Source: Rhodoluna sp.
Lineage (GTDB): Bacteria > Actinomycetota > Actinomycetes > Actinomycetales > Microbacteriaceae
Direction: 5' to 3'
Assembly: GCA_016462375.1 (NCBI GenBank)
Contig: JAEMTJ010000045.1
Location: 1 to 7,513 of the forward strand
Length of the DNA stretch: 7,513 nucleotides
This document shows positions 1 to 5,478 of this stretch, piece after piece (position 1 is the stretch's first letter; each line of letters opens with the position of its first letter). The notes below the pieces were generated by a model. It was not told the origin of the DNA. It made no database searches and saw only the letters and a list, made by a program, of their open reading frames with translations. The translations under genes and the position numbers were made by a program.

Positions 1-467
1 AAGTGTGACTGTGCAAAAGAGGCAGAGAGCTCTGCGCTTAGGAATCCAACCCCTGATTTTGACTGTTGCGCTTCTTGCAGGGTTGTAAACAGAGAAAAGA
101 ACACCGGCATCTGCGCCAACAGTGGAAGGCAAGAGGAGAATGGGCTCGAGCCATGCTTCTTGTATAGCTCCATCTGCTCTTTAGCCATACGTTCACGTGA
201 ATCTCGATCTGTTTTACCCTTGTATTTCTTCTGCAGTTTCTGCAGATCTGGCTGCAATACATACATTGACCGTTGCGAACGAATCTGCTTGACAAATAGG
301 GGAATCAGGGCTGCTCTCACCACGAGAACTAGTCCAACGATTGACAGCACCCAAGTCAAACCAGCGTTCTTGTCCATACCGATAGTGGTGAACAAGGAGT
401 GGAAGCTAACCAGCAGGAGCTCAATTACCCATTTAAAGGGCCAGAGGATGGCTGAAAGTATGTCCAT
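1..467 (-). CDS. yidC: YidC/Oxa1-family membrane protein insertase (partial, N-terminal 155 residues)
   Basis: Reading the minus strand from the ATG at 467 gives an open frame that leaves the window at position 1, so the C-terminal part is missing. YidC inserts and folds proteins in the cytoplasmic membrane, alone or with SecYEG. Visible are a first hydrophobic segment (about residues 13-29), then the conserved membrane segment around 38-58 with the groove arginine R51 in VVRAALIPLFVKQ. Next come the LQPDLQKLQKKYKGK stretch (71-85), a charged cytoplasmic hairpin (about 84-106), and the CLPLLAQMPVFFSLF signature (113-127). There is no lipobox cysteine near the start. The start lies 4 nt after the yidD stop, with AAGGA about 11 nt upstream inside yidD. 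The identification is firm from the motifs and from the rpmH–rnpA–yidD–yidC order. A Jag/KhpB gene would be expected next, but it lies outside the window. Confidence 0.95.
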   Translation of the reverse strand, partial: MDILSAILWPFKWVIELLLVSFHSLFTTIGMDKNAGLTWVLSIVGLVLVVRAALIPLFVKQIRSQRSMYVLQPDLQKLQKKYKGKTDRDSRERMAKEQMELYKKHGSSPFSSCLPLLAQMPVFFSLFTTLQEAQQSKSGVGFLSAELSASFAQSH

Positions 468-471
468 TTTT

Positions 472-795
472 TTATTTATCCTTTTCCGAAGGCACTACTT
501 CGTGCTTCGCATATACAAAACCTGTTTTTGTCAGGCTCAACCAACTAGGGCCGGGCTTGACTTCGTCGACGCCACCTTTAGCAAATGGGTTGCAGCGAAG
601 TATTCTCCAAGCGGTCAGTGCAGAACCGAAGATCAAACCATGCTGCTGTATAGAGCCTAAACCGTAAGCAGAGCAGGAAGGGTGATAAATGCAGACATTT
701 CCATAAAGTGGTGAGATTAATTTGCGCCAGGTGACAATGACTGCCACCATTCCATTCCTGGGTACCAGCCAAAGATTCAACGCCGCAGCACGCAT
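472..795 (-). CDS. yidD: Membrane protein insertion efficiency factor YidD
   Basis: This 107-residue protein belongs to the small YidD family (DUF37), which helps YidC-dependent membrane insertion at the inner face of the membrane. Its family signature is clear: RKLISPLYG (24-32), a cysteine at 35, HPSCSAYGLGSIQQHG (38-53), then AWRILRCNPFAKGGVDEV (62-79), with conserved cysteines 35, 41 and 68. The N-terminus can form an amphipathic helix. The start at 795 is preferred over Met16 (position 750) because AAGG sits 7 nt upstream of this ATG, and the gap to the rnpA stop is then only 12 nt. The lysine- and glutamate-bearing tail after residue 85 is not conserved in the family as I know it. The gene sits between rnpA and yidC, its usual place. 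Confidence 0.94.
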   Translation of the reverse strand: MRAAALNLWLVPRNGMVAVIVTWRKLISPLYGNVCIYHPSCSAYGLGSIQQHGLIFGSALTAWRILRCNPFAKGGVDEVKPGPSWLSLTKTGFVYAKHEVVPSEKDK

Positions 796-807
796 TTGTT
801 TACCTTA

Positions 808-1146
808 TTAACTAATTTGTGTCTGCTCTAGGCAGCCGTCGAGTTCGGAGCTGAATTCGAGCCAAGTTAGCTCTGCTAATCCTGGCAGAGCTCTTATCAC
901 TAGATCCTGCCCGGCAGAAAAGGTGTTTATGCGCTCTCTGATTGCAGCACGGGCTCTGCGTTTTACAAGATTCCGTTGAACCGCTGAACCAACGGTCTTC
1001 GCGACTACGAAACCAAACCTAGCTGGTGCTGATGACGAGCTGGAGTTTAAGTAAATTACTAGATGTGGCGCAGTGGCTTTGCGACCAGTTTTCATGGTTG
1101 TGCGAAAGTCCTCCGCTGAGCGCAGCCGGTTCTCGCGAGCCAGCAA
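808..1146 (-). CDS. rnpA: Ribonuclease P protein component
   Basis: This is the 112-residue protein subunit of RNase P. It binds the catalytic RNA and the 5' leader of precursor tRNAs to help mature tRNA 5' ends. The N-terminus MLARENRLRSAEDF is typical of the family. The central RFGFVVAKTVGSAVQRN is followed by VKRRARAAIRE, so the RNR-type basic motif falls at about residues 58-66. The start is a TTG at 1146: an in-frame TAA lies three codons upstream, and the next methionine (residue 18) would remove the conserved N-terminal strand. Only 6 nt separate it from the rpmH stop and no strong ribosome binding site is visible, so translation is probably coupled to rpmH. Residues 35-39 are five serines in a surface loop. 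The length is normal for the family. Confidence 0.95.
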   Translation of the reverse strand: MLARENRLRSAEDFRTTMKTGRKATAPHLVIYLNSSSSSAPARFGFVVAKTVGSAVQRNLVKRRARAAIRERINTFSAGQDLVIRALPGLAELTWLEFSSELDGCLEQTQIS

Positions 1147-1152
1147 GGGTCT

Positions 1153-1290
1153 TTATGCCGAAAGCTCGGTACGGCCCTTGCGGCGACGAGCTGCAAGGAT
1201 GGCACGACCGGCACGGGTCTTCATGCGCAGACGGAAACCGTGAGTCTTAGCGCGACGGCGGTTGTTAGGCTGAAAAGTACGCTTAGTCAT
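1153..1290 (-). CDS. rpmH: 50S ribosomal protein L34
   Basis: This short gene encodes 45 residues, rich in arginine and lysine. It begins MTKRTFQPNNRRRAKTHGF and ends KGRTELSA, a near-canonical L34, a protein that binds 23S rRNA in the large ribosomal subunit. The ATG at 1290 is preceded by GGAG with a 9-nt spacer. It is the first gene of the minus-strand operon rpmH–rnpA–yidD–yidC and lies divergent from dnaA, the usual arrangement beside bacterial origins. The plus-strand reading frames over this stretch are shadows. Confidence 0.97.
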   Translation of the reverse strand: MTKRTFQPNNRRRAKTHGFRLRMKTRAGRAILAARRRKGRTELSA

Positions 1291-1381
1291 TTGGTATTAC
1301 TCCAAAACTTTGTTGTTGAATTCAAGTCAAAATGTTTAGATCCCGTTGTTACTTGCGAATCCAGAGCAGAGCAACCTCTTA

Positions 1382-1410
1382 AACTTACGCTACTTTCTCT
1401 AGTGGGTCAA
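1382..1410 (-). promoter_or_regulatory. Putative promoter of the rpmH operon
   Basis: On the minus strand, TTGACC (1410-1405) is followed after exactly 17 nt by TAAGTT (1387-1382). This fits a vegetative sigma factor promoter with an actinobacterial TAnnnT -10 element. Transcription would start near 1375 and give a leader of about 85 nt before rpmH. A TTGACA at 1436-1431 has no convincing -10 partner at a normal distance. The call is pattern-based only. Confidence 0.45.
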
Positions 1411-1461
1411 GTTTTTATCAAAGAAATATTTGTCAAAATCCAATTCGCGCAACTTAATTTT

Positions 1462-1472
1462 GTAACAGTTAC
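1462..1472. repeat. Palindromic operator-like site GTAACAGTTAC
   Basis: GTAAC and GTTAC are perfect inverted halves around one central base, flanked by TTTT on the left and GAAAA on the right. It lies in the AT-rich DNA between the rpmH promoter and the DnaA boxes. The symmetry would suit a small dimeric regulator, but I do not recognise a known consensus. It is too short and lacks a T-run pattern for a terminator. Confidence 0.3.
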
Positions 1473-1544
1473 GAAAATGTTTACTAAAAGCGTCGTCTCG
1501 ATTTGCAATTTCATTCCGTTAAGCAGTTGAATACATAAGCGGAG

Positions 1545-1553
1545 TTTTCCACA
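1545..1553 (+). promoter_or_regulatory. DnaA box (TTTTCCACA)
   Basis: This differs at one position from TTATCCACA. It is followed by GGGT, as is the perfect box 32 bp downstream. The same TTTTCCACA variant recurs at 1610-1618 (inverted) and 7175-7183. Confidence 0.65.
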
Positions 1554-1576
1554 GGGTCAAAAGTTTGCCTTTTGAT

Positions 1577-1585
1577 TTATCCACA
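1577..1585 (+). promoter_or_regulatory. DnaA box (perfect TTATCCACA)
   Basis: This is an exact match to the classical 9-mer consensus, 76 bp upstream of the chosen dnaA start. It is the strongest box in the upstream cluster and a likely DnaA autoregulation site. Confidence 0.8.
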
Positions 1586-1609
1586 GGGTATGATTCCTTG
1601 AATGCGGGT

Positions 1610-1618
1610 TGTGGAAAA
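1610..1618 (-). promoter_or_regulatory. DnaA box (inverted TTTTCCACA)
   Basis: TGTGGAAAA on the plus strand reads TTTTCCACA on the minus strand. It starts 33 bp after the previous box and faces it. Confidence 0.6.
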
Positions 1619-1660
1619 CTATCCGAACCCTTTGTTTTTACTAGAAGTATGGAAGTTGCG

Positions 1661-3064
1661 ATGGCAGAAGTAGCCGGCATTAGCCCCGATCAGTGGGCTG
1701 AAGTCATCTCGCAGTTGCAAGATGATGAGCGAGTGACCAAACAGCTCTTTGGCTTCGTAAAACTAGTTTCGCTTCAAGGTCTTTTGGGTGAAACCCTATA
1801 TCTTCAGGTAGCAAATGAGATGACCCGTGGAATTATTGAGCAAAGAATCAAACAGCCTTTGCTGGAGACTCTTCAGCGCGTAGGTCTGGAAGTCCCACCT
1901 ACAAACATTGGAATTGTCGTAAATCCAGACCTCGCAGACGCCTTCTCTGCAAGCGCTCAGGTAGATCTTGAGCCAATTGAAGAGGTGCGGGAACTTCATG
2001 AGCCTTATAAGCCAACTGAAAGTGGCAAGATTCCAGATGGTTCATCAAGGCTAAATCCTAGATACACGTTCGAAAGTTTCGTTCAAGGTAACTCAAACCG
2101 GTTCGCTTATGCCGCTGCATTCGCGGTAGCTGAAGTCCCGGCTAAGGCCTACAACCCGCTGTTTATCTATGGCAACTCGGGACTTGGTAAAACCCACCTG
2201 CTGCATGCCATCGGTAACTACGTTCAGCAGTACTGGCCGGCTAAACGTGTCCGCTATGTTTCCAGTGAGGTTTTCACCAACGACTTTATTAATGCCATCC
2301 AAACCAACACCAGCTTCAACTTCCAGTCAAAATATCGCCAAGTTGATGTTCTTTTGATCGATGACATCCAGTTCCTACAGGGTAAAAAAGAAACCCAGGA
2401 GTCCTTCTTTGCTACCTTCAACGCTCTGCACGAGCAGGGCAAGCAGGTAGTCATTACTAGCGACGTCTCCCCGAAACTATTGAATAGTTTCGATGAGCGT
2501 ATGCGGAGCCGCTTCGAATGGGGTCTTATGACAGATATTCAAGCCCCTGAGCTCGAAACCCGAATTGCCATCCTTCGTAAGAAGGCTGAAAACGACAAAA
2601 TTAGGGTCAGTGACGAAATCTTGGATTACATGGCTGCCCGCATTTCTTCAAACATCCGCGAACTTGAAGGCGCTCTGATTCGCGTAACTGCCTTCGCTGC
2701 TCTCAATAGAACCCAGATCGACATGCCTCTGGTTCAGGCTGTTCTTAAAGATGTTGTACCACTTGGCGAAGATGCCAACAGTATTGCTCCAATGGAAATA
2801 GTCCGGGCTGTAGCCGATTATTTCAAGATCACCCAGGAAGAGCTGTTTGGTAAATCCAGGTCTCAGGCCATCGTTATTGCTCGGCAGATTGCCATGTATC
2901 TGTGTCGTGAGAAGACCACCATGTCCCTACCTAAAATTGGTGCCCTCTTTGGAAACAGAGACCACACCACAGTTATGTATGCAATCAAAAAGGTTGGCGA
3001 TCTAATGAAGGAACGCCGCTACATCTACAACCAAGTAACCGACGTAATAGCTGGTCTGAAGTAG
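1661..3064 (+). CDS. dnaA: Chromosomal replication initiator protein DnaA
   Basis: DnaA is the AAA+ initiator that binds DnaA boxes, melts oriC and recruits the helicase. From the ATG at 1661 it has 467 residues. Domain I is about 1-85 and a short linker domain II about 90-130. The AAA+ core follows, with Walker A GNSGLGKTH (171-179), Walker B LLIDDIQF (231-238), sensor 1 VITSD (264-268), arginine finger R284 in RSRFEWGL, and sensor 2 RELEGAL (333-339). The DNA-binding domain IV carries the signature RDHTTVMYAIKKV (433-445). The 1661 start has GGAAG 5 nt upstream. An in-frame ATG at 1649 (four residues longer) is possible but has a poor ribosome binding site. The frame stays open back to a TTG at 1565, but that stretch contains DnaA boxes and gives no DnaA-like sequence. 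Nothing is missing from the protein. Confidence 0.98.
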   Translation: MAEVAGISPDQWAEVISQLQDDERVTKQLFGFVKLVSLQGLLGETLYLQVANEMTRGIIEQRIKQPLLETLQRVGLEVPPTNIGIVVNPDLADAFSASAQVDLEPIEEVRELHEPYKPTESGKIPDGSSRLNPRYTFESFVQGNSNRFAYAAAFAVAEVPAKAYNPLFIYGNSGLGKTHLLHAIGNYVQQYWPAKRVRYVSSEVFTNDFINAIQTNTSFNFQSKYRQVDVLLIDDIQFLQGKKETQESFFATFNALHEQGKQVVITSDVSPKLLNSFDERMRSRFEWGLMTDIQAPELETRIAILRKKAENDKIRVSDEILDYMAARISSNIRELEGALIRVTAFAALNRTQIDMPLVQAVLKDVVPLGEDANSIAPMEIVRAVADYFKITQEELFGKSRSQAIVIARQIAMYLCREKTTMSLPKIGALFGNRDHTTVMYAIKKVGDLMKERRYIYNQVTDVIAGLK

Positions 3065-3079
3065 TTTTTTGCAGATATT

Positions 3080-3088
3080 TTGTCCACA
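3080..3088 (+). promoter_or_regulatory. DnaA box (TTGTCCACA)
   Basis: This is an exact match to the TTGTCCACA form favoured in high-GC Actinobacteria, 15 nt after the dnaA stop codon. Confidence 0.8.
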
Positions 3089-3092
3089 TTTC

Positions 3093-3101
3093 TGTTGATA
3101 A
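3093..3101 (-). promoter_or_regulatory. Weak DnaA box (inverted TTATCAACA)
   Basis: TGTTGATAA on the plus strand reads TTATCAACA on the minus strand, one mismatch from TTATCCACA. It faces the box at 3080-3088 across 4 nt. Confidence 0.45.
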
Positions 3102-3181
3102 CTATCCAATTTCAATGAAAAACCTGTGTATGTCCATGTCTATCGTGTTAGATTGCAATTCCCTCTGCACAACCCAAAGAG

Positions 3182-3190
3182 TTATCCACA
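3182..3190 (+). promoter_or_regulatory. DnaA box (perfect TTATCCACA)
   Basis: This is an exact consensus match in the middle of the origin spacer and probably one of its high-affinity anchor sites. Confidence 0.82.
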
Positions 3191-3204
3191 ACTCTATCCC
3201 CACC

Positions 3205-3213
3205 TGTGTATAC
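3205..3213 (-). promoter_or_regulatory. DnaA box-like site (inverted GTATACACA)
   Basis: TGTGTATAC on the plus strand reads GTATACACA on the minus strand, one mismatch from TTATNCACA. It lies within one copy of the ACCTGTGTAT direct repeat. The other copy, at 3125-3133, is a poorer match (two mismatches). Confidence 0.4.
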
Positions 3214-3259
3214 ATCTTTCACGGTTGTTGTTTAGGACTAAATACTAGGAAGTAGCCGG

Positions 3260-3277
3260 TTATGCACATATTCCACA
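3260..3277 (+). promoter_or_regulatory. Tandem DnaA boxes (TTATGCACA + TATTCCACA)
   Basis: Two 9-mers abut head to tail. The first (3260-3268) fits TTATNCACA. The second (3269-3277) is one mismatch from the TTTTCCACA form seen three times elsewhere in this window. The pair sits directly before the AT-rich triplet tract, so it is well placed to load DnaA onto one melting strand. Confidence 0.65.
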
Positions 3278-3281
3278 GAGG

Positions 3282-3305
3282 CTATTACTGCTATTAATAT
3301 ATAAA
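3282..3305 (+). other. Putative origin unwinding element with DnaA-trio-like triplets
   Basis: After the tandem boxes and a 4-nt GAGG step, the sequence reads CTA TTA CTG CTA TTA ATA and continues as TATAAA. On the opposite strand, read 3' to 5', this is GAT AAT GAC GAT AAT TAT. It matches the DnaA-trio pattern known from the Bacillus subtilis basal unwinding system, where a box, a short GC-rich step and trios occur in this order. Role inferred from pattern and position. Confidence 0.55.
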
Positions 3306-3407
3306 GGAATATTGAAAGAGACTATAACTTTAAGCTTTCCACTCTTGAACGAACACTTCTCTGATTGTGTGGGAGAATTAGGTAACCATTCCCTCGAAAG
3401 GTGAACT

Positions 3408-4556
3408 GTGAAGTTCCAGGTAAATCGTGACGTCTTAGCTGACGCAGTGTCATTTGCGGCAAGGATGCTCCAGTCAAAACCAACATCCCAAATCCTCTCC
3501 GGCATGCGTTTAGTCGCAGATGCTAACTCCCTTCAAATATCAGTATTTGACCATGACGTTTCTGCTCAGACAGATCTGGTTGCGAATGTAGAAACCTCAG
3601 GAACTGCCTTAGTTTCTGGTCGACTACTAAACGAAATTGTCGGCCGTCTACCGAACCAGCCTGTGAATTTTGAAGTCGGCGAGCACAAAGCAGTTATCAC
3701 CTGCGGCTCAACCAAATTTGAATTGGCTCTTCTGCCAATTGCACAGTATCCAACTCTTCCCCCAATTCCCCCAGTAACGGGAAGCATTGACGGTGAAACT
3801 TTCATAACCGCGATCAAGCGTGTATCTGTAGCCTCGGCCAAAGACTCTACTCGTCCATTCCAAAAAGGTATTCAAATTAAAGCAACACCAACATCTGTTA
3901 TGTTGACTGCGGCGGATCCAAACCGTATTGCTCGTTGCCAAGTTTCTTGGCTTGGGAAAGACGTAGCAGAAGAAACTTCCGCAGTTGTTTTAACTAAGAC
4001 CATGCAAGATATTGAAAAATCATTTGTCAACCTTGGTGAAGTAAATATTTCTATAGCAGCAGTTGGTGAACGAGGGATGGTTGCCTTTCAAGCGAAAAAC
4101 CGCATCGTGACAACCATTGTTTTAAACATTGAAAACTATCCAGACATAGATCAATACTTTCCAAACAACTTAGAAGAGTCAGCAGTTGTTAATAAACAAG
4201 ATCTAATGGATGCAACTAAGCGTGTTGAGCTGGTGGTCAGCGAATCAGAGGACACTATTCGCTACTCATTTGAAGAAGGCTCTGTGCAGCTTGATTCAAC
4301 AAGTTCAGAGAACAATGCAACCGAATCGGTTGAGGCAACCCTGACAGGGAACCCAACCAACCTCAGATTTAAGCCGTGGCTATTCCACGATGGCCTTGCT
4401 CAAATCGCAAGTGATTTTGTGAAAATAGAATTCACCAAAAATCAACGCGACCCAAGTCGCCCAGGTCCGATCATTATGTCTAGCCAAATGTCGAAAGACG
4501 CTAAGAGCCCAGACACATATCGCTACCTACTGAACCCAAACATGCTTAAGCGCTAA
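3408..4556 (+). CDS. dnaN: DNA polymerase III beta subunit (sliding clamp)
   Basis: DnaN forms the ring-shaped dimer that tethers DNA polymerase III and other replication and repair proteins to DNA. The 382-residue product has the three-fold clamp length expected of the family. It starts MKFQVNRDVLADAVSFAARML, and clamp motifs follow such as SGRLLNEIVGRLP and KFELALLPIAQYPTLP. The start is a GTG at 3408 with AAAGG about 6 nt upstream; no in-frame ATG lies nearby. The extreme C-terminus, YLLNPNMLKR, differs from the MPMRL tail of Escherichia coli that helps form the peptide-binding pocket. It resembles what I recall of the QPNLLLR-type tails of related Actinobacteria. It leads the plus-strand operon dnaN–gnd–recF–dciA. 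Confidence 0.97.
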   Translation: MKFQVNRDVLADAVSFAARMLQSKPTSQILSGMRLVADANSLQISVFDHDVSAQTDLVANVETSGTALVSGRLLNEIVGRLPNQPVNFEVGEHKAVITCGSTKFELALLPIAQYPTLPPIPPVTGSIDGETFITAIKRVSVASAKDSTRPFQKGIQIKATPTSVMLTAADPNRIARCQVSWLGKDVAEETSAVVLTKTMQDIEKSFVNLGEVNISIAAVGERGMVAFQAKNRIVTTIVLNIENYPDIDQYFPNNLEESAVVNKQDLMDATKRVELVVSESEDTIRYSFEEGSVQLDSTSSENNATESVEATLTGNPTNLRFKPWLFHDGLAQIASDFVKIEFTKNQRDPSRPGPIIMSSQMSKDAKSPDTYRYLLNPNMLKR

Positions 4557-4584
4557 AGCTTTAGTTCCAAAGAAAGGCAACACA

Positions 4585-5469
4585 ATGCACATCGGTCTTA
4601 TTGGCTTAGGCAAAATGGGTGGCAACATGCGTACCCGTCTTCGCAACAATGGAATTGAAGTAACAGGATATGCGCGTAGTCGTGACATCTCAGATGTCGA
4701 AAGTATTGAAGCTCTTGTGGCAGCACTTCCAAGCCCCAAGACAGTTTGGGTTATGGTGCCTCATGGTCAACCGACAGACGACGTTATTAATGAACTAGAG
4801 AAGTTTTTAGTCTCAGGCGATCTCATTATCGAAGGCGGTAATTCACGTTTCAGTGAAGACATTCGTCACGCAGCACAACTGGCACCAAAGGGTATTGGTT
4901 ACCTCGACTGCGGTGTCTCCGGTGGTGTCTGGGGTTTGGCAAATGGTTACGGACTTATGGTCGGTGGCGATTCAGCTCTAGTTGAAAAGGCAATGCCTAT
5001 TTTTGATGCACTCCGCCCAGAAGGTGAAAGAGCTGAAGGGTTCGTTCATGTCGGCGATGTTGGTGCAGGCCATTACGCCAAGATGGTCCACAACGGCATC
5101 GAATACGCGATGATGCAAGCATTCGCTGAAGGCTATGAGCTTCTTGAGAAGAAGGAAATCATCAAGGACGTCCATGGAACTTTCGCTGCTTGGCAGCGCG
5201 GAACCGTTGTTCGTTCGTGGTTGCTGGATCTTCTTGTCCTTGCATTAGAAGAGGATCCAAACCTAAGCAAGATCAAGGGTTATGTTGAAGACTCAGGTGA
5301 AGGCAGGTGGACAGTTGAAGAAGGTATCGCTAACGCAGTTCCAATGCCAGCTATTACAGCATCGCTTTTTGCTCGCTTCACTTCTCGTCAAGATGATTCA
5401 CCTGCCATGAAGGCAGTTGCAGCGTTGAGAAACCAATTCGGTGGTCACGCGGTCAAAAAGGCTGATTAA
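4585..5469 (+). CDS. gnd: 6-phosphogluconate dehydrogenase, decarboxylating (short form)
   Basis: This enzyme oxidises and decarboxylates 6-phosphogluconate to ribulose 5-phosphate in the cytosolic pentose phosphate pathway. The 294-residue protein is the short GndA/YqeC-type form, lacking the long C-terminal extension of the E. coli enzyme. Visible are the Rossmann motif GLIGLGKMGGNM (4-15), EGGNSRF (83-89), the substrate loop CGVSGGVWGLANGYGLMVGG (109-128), and the catalytic region with K166, H169, N170 and E173 in AKMVHNGIEY. The end of the second strand reads GYARSR (28-33), without the aspartate that usually marks NAD preference in short forms, so NADP use is possible. The ATG has AAAGG 7 nt upstream and follows dnaN by 28 nt. 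Its position between dnaN and recF is a known actinobacterial arrangement. Confidence 0.95.
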   Translation: MHIGLIGLGKMGGNMRTRLRNNGIEVTGYARSRDISDVESIEALVAALPSPKTVWVMVPHGQPTDDVINELEKFLVSGDLIIEGGNSRFSEDIRHAAQLAPKGIGYLDCGVSGGVWGLANGYGLMVGGDSALVEKAMPIFDALRPEGERAEGFVHVGDVGAGHYAKMVHNGIEYAMMQAFAEGYELLEKKEIIKDVHGTFAAWQRGTVVRSWLLDLLVLALEEDPNLSKIKGYVEDSGEGRWTVEEGIANAVPMPAITASLFARFTSRQDDSPAMKAVAALRNQFGGHAVKKAD

Positions 5470-5478
5470 GGTTGCTAG

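Larger units (their letters stand above)
1291..1660. promoter_or_regulatory. Divergent rpmH–dnaA regulatory region
   Basis: This stretch of about 370 nt has no credible gene. Its plus-strand reading frame (1240-1530) overlaps rpmH and resembles nothing. It holds the probable minus-strand rpmH promoter, an AT-rich middle (about 1410-1530), an inverted repeat at 1462-1472, and three DnaA boxes between 1545 and 1618. A weak plus-strand promoter candidate for dnaA is TTGTCA (1430-1435) with CTTAAT (1453-1458) at 17-nt spacing, which I would not rely on. The boxes close to the dnaA start suggest autoregulation of dnaA and possibly a second DnaA-binding cluster of the origin. Confidence 0.7.
3065..3407. 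other. oriC: Probable chromosomal origin of replication (oriC), dnaA–dnaN spacer
   Basis: The spacer of about 340 nt has no credible gene and is dense in DnaA boxes. Perfect or near-perfect sites lie at 3080-3088, 3182-3190 and 3260-3268. Weaker ones lie at 3093-3101, 3205-3213 and 3269-3277, with a poor one at 3125-3133. The right side (about 3282-3335) is AT-rich and begins with CTA/TTA triplets directly after a box pair, as expected of an unwinding element. The dnaA–dnaN gap is where actinobacterial oriC is known to lie, and gene orientation diverges around this region. The direct repeat ACCTGTGTAT occurs at 3122-3131 and 3202-3211. The dnaN promoter should also be here, but I could not find a convincing one. 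Confidence 0.9.

Noticed and set aside
160..660. Plus-strand open frame of 166 codons
   Set aside because: It lies antisense to yidC and yidD, whose protein signatures are clear. Its translation resembles no family and has no ribosome binding site.
1316..1325. TTGAATTCAA palindrome in the rpmH leader
   Set aside because: It is a short AT-rich palindrome that could easily arise by chance and has no supporting context.
1240..1530. Plus-strand open frame of 96 codons in the rpmH–dnaA gap
   Set aside because: It begins inside rpmH on the opposite strand, crosses promoter-like and AT-rich DNA, and shows no recognisable protein features.
1565..1660. N-terminal extension of dnaA from a TTG at 1565
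   Set aside because: The stretch contains two DnaA boxes, and its translation does not resemble the start of DnaA. ATG codons at 1649 and 1661 fit better.
3312..3329. TTGAAA and TATAAC as a dnaN promoter
   Set aside because: The two elements are only 6 nt apart, and no other -35 lies at a normal distance from TATAAC.
3566..3941. Minus-strand open frames of 77-91 codons inside dnaN
   Set aside because: They are antisense shadows of a strongly supported clamp gene and have no features of their own.
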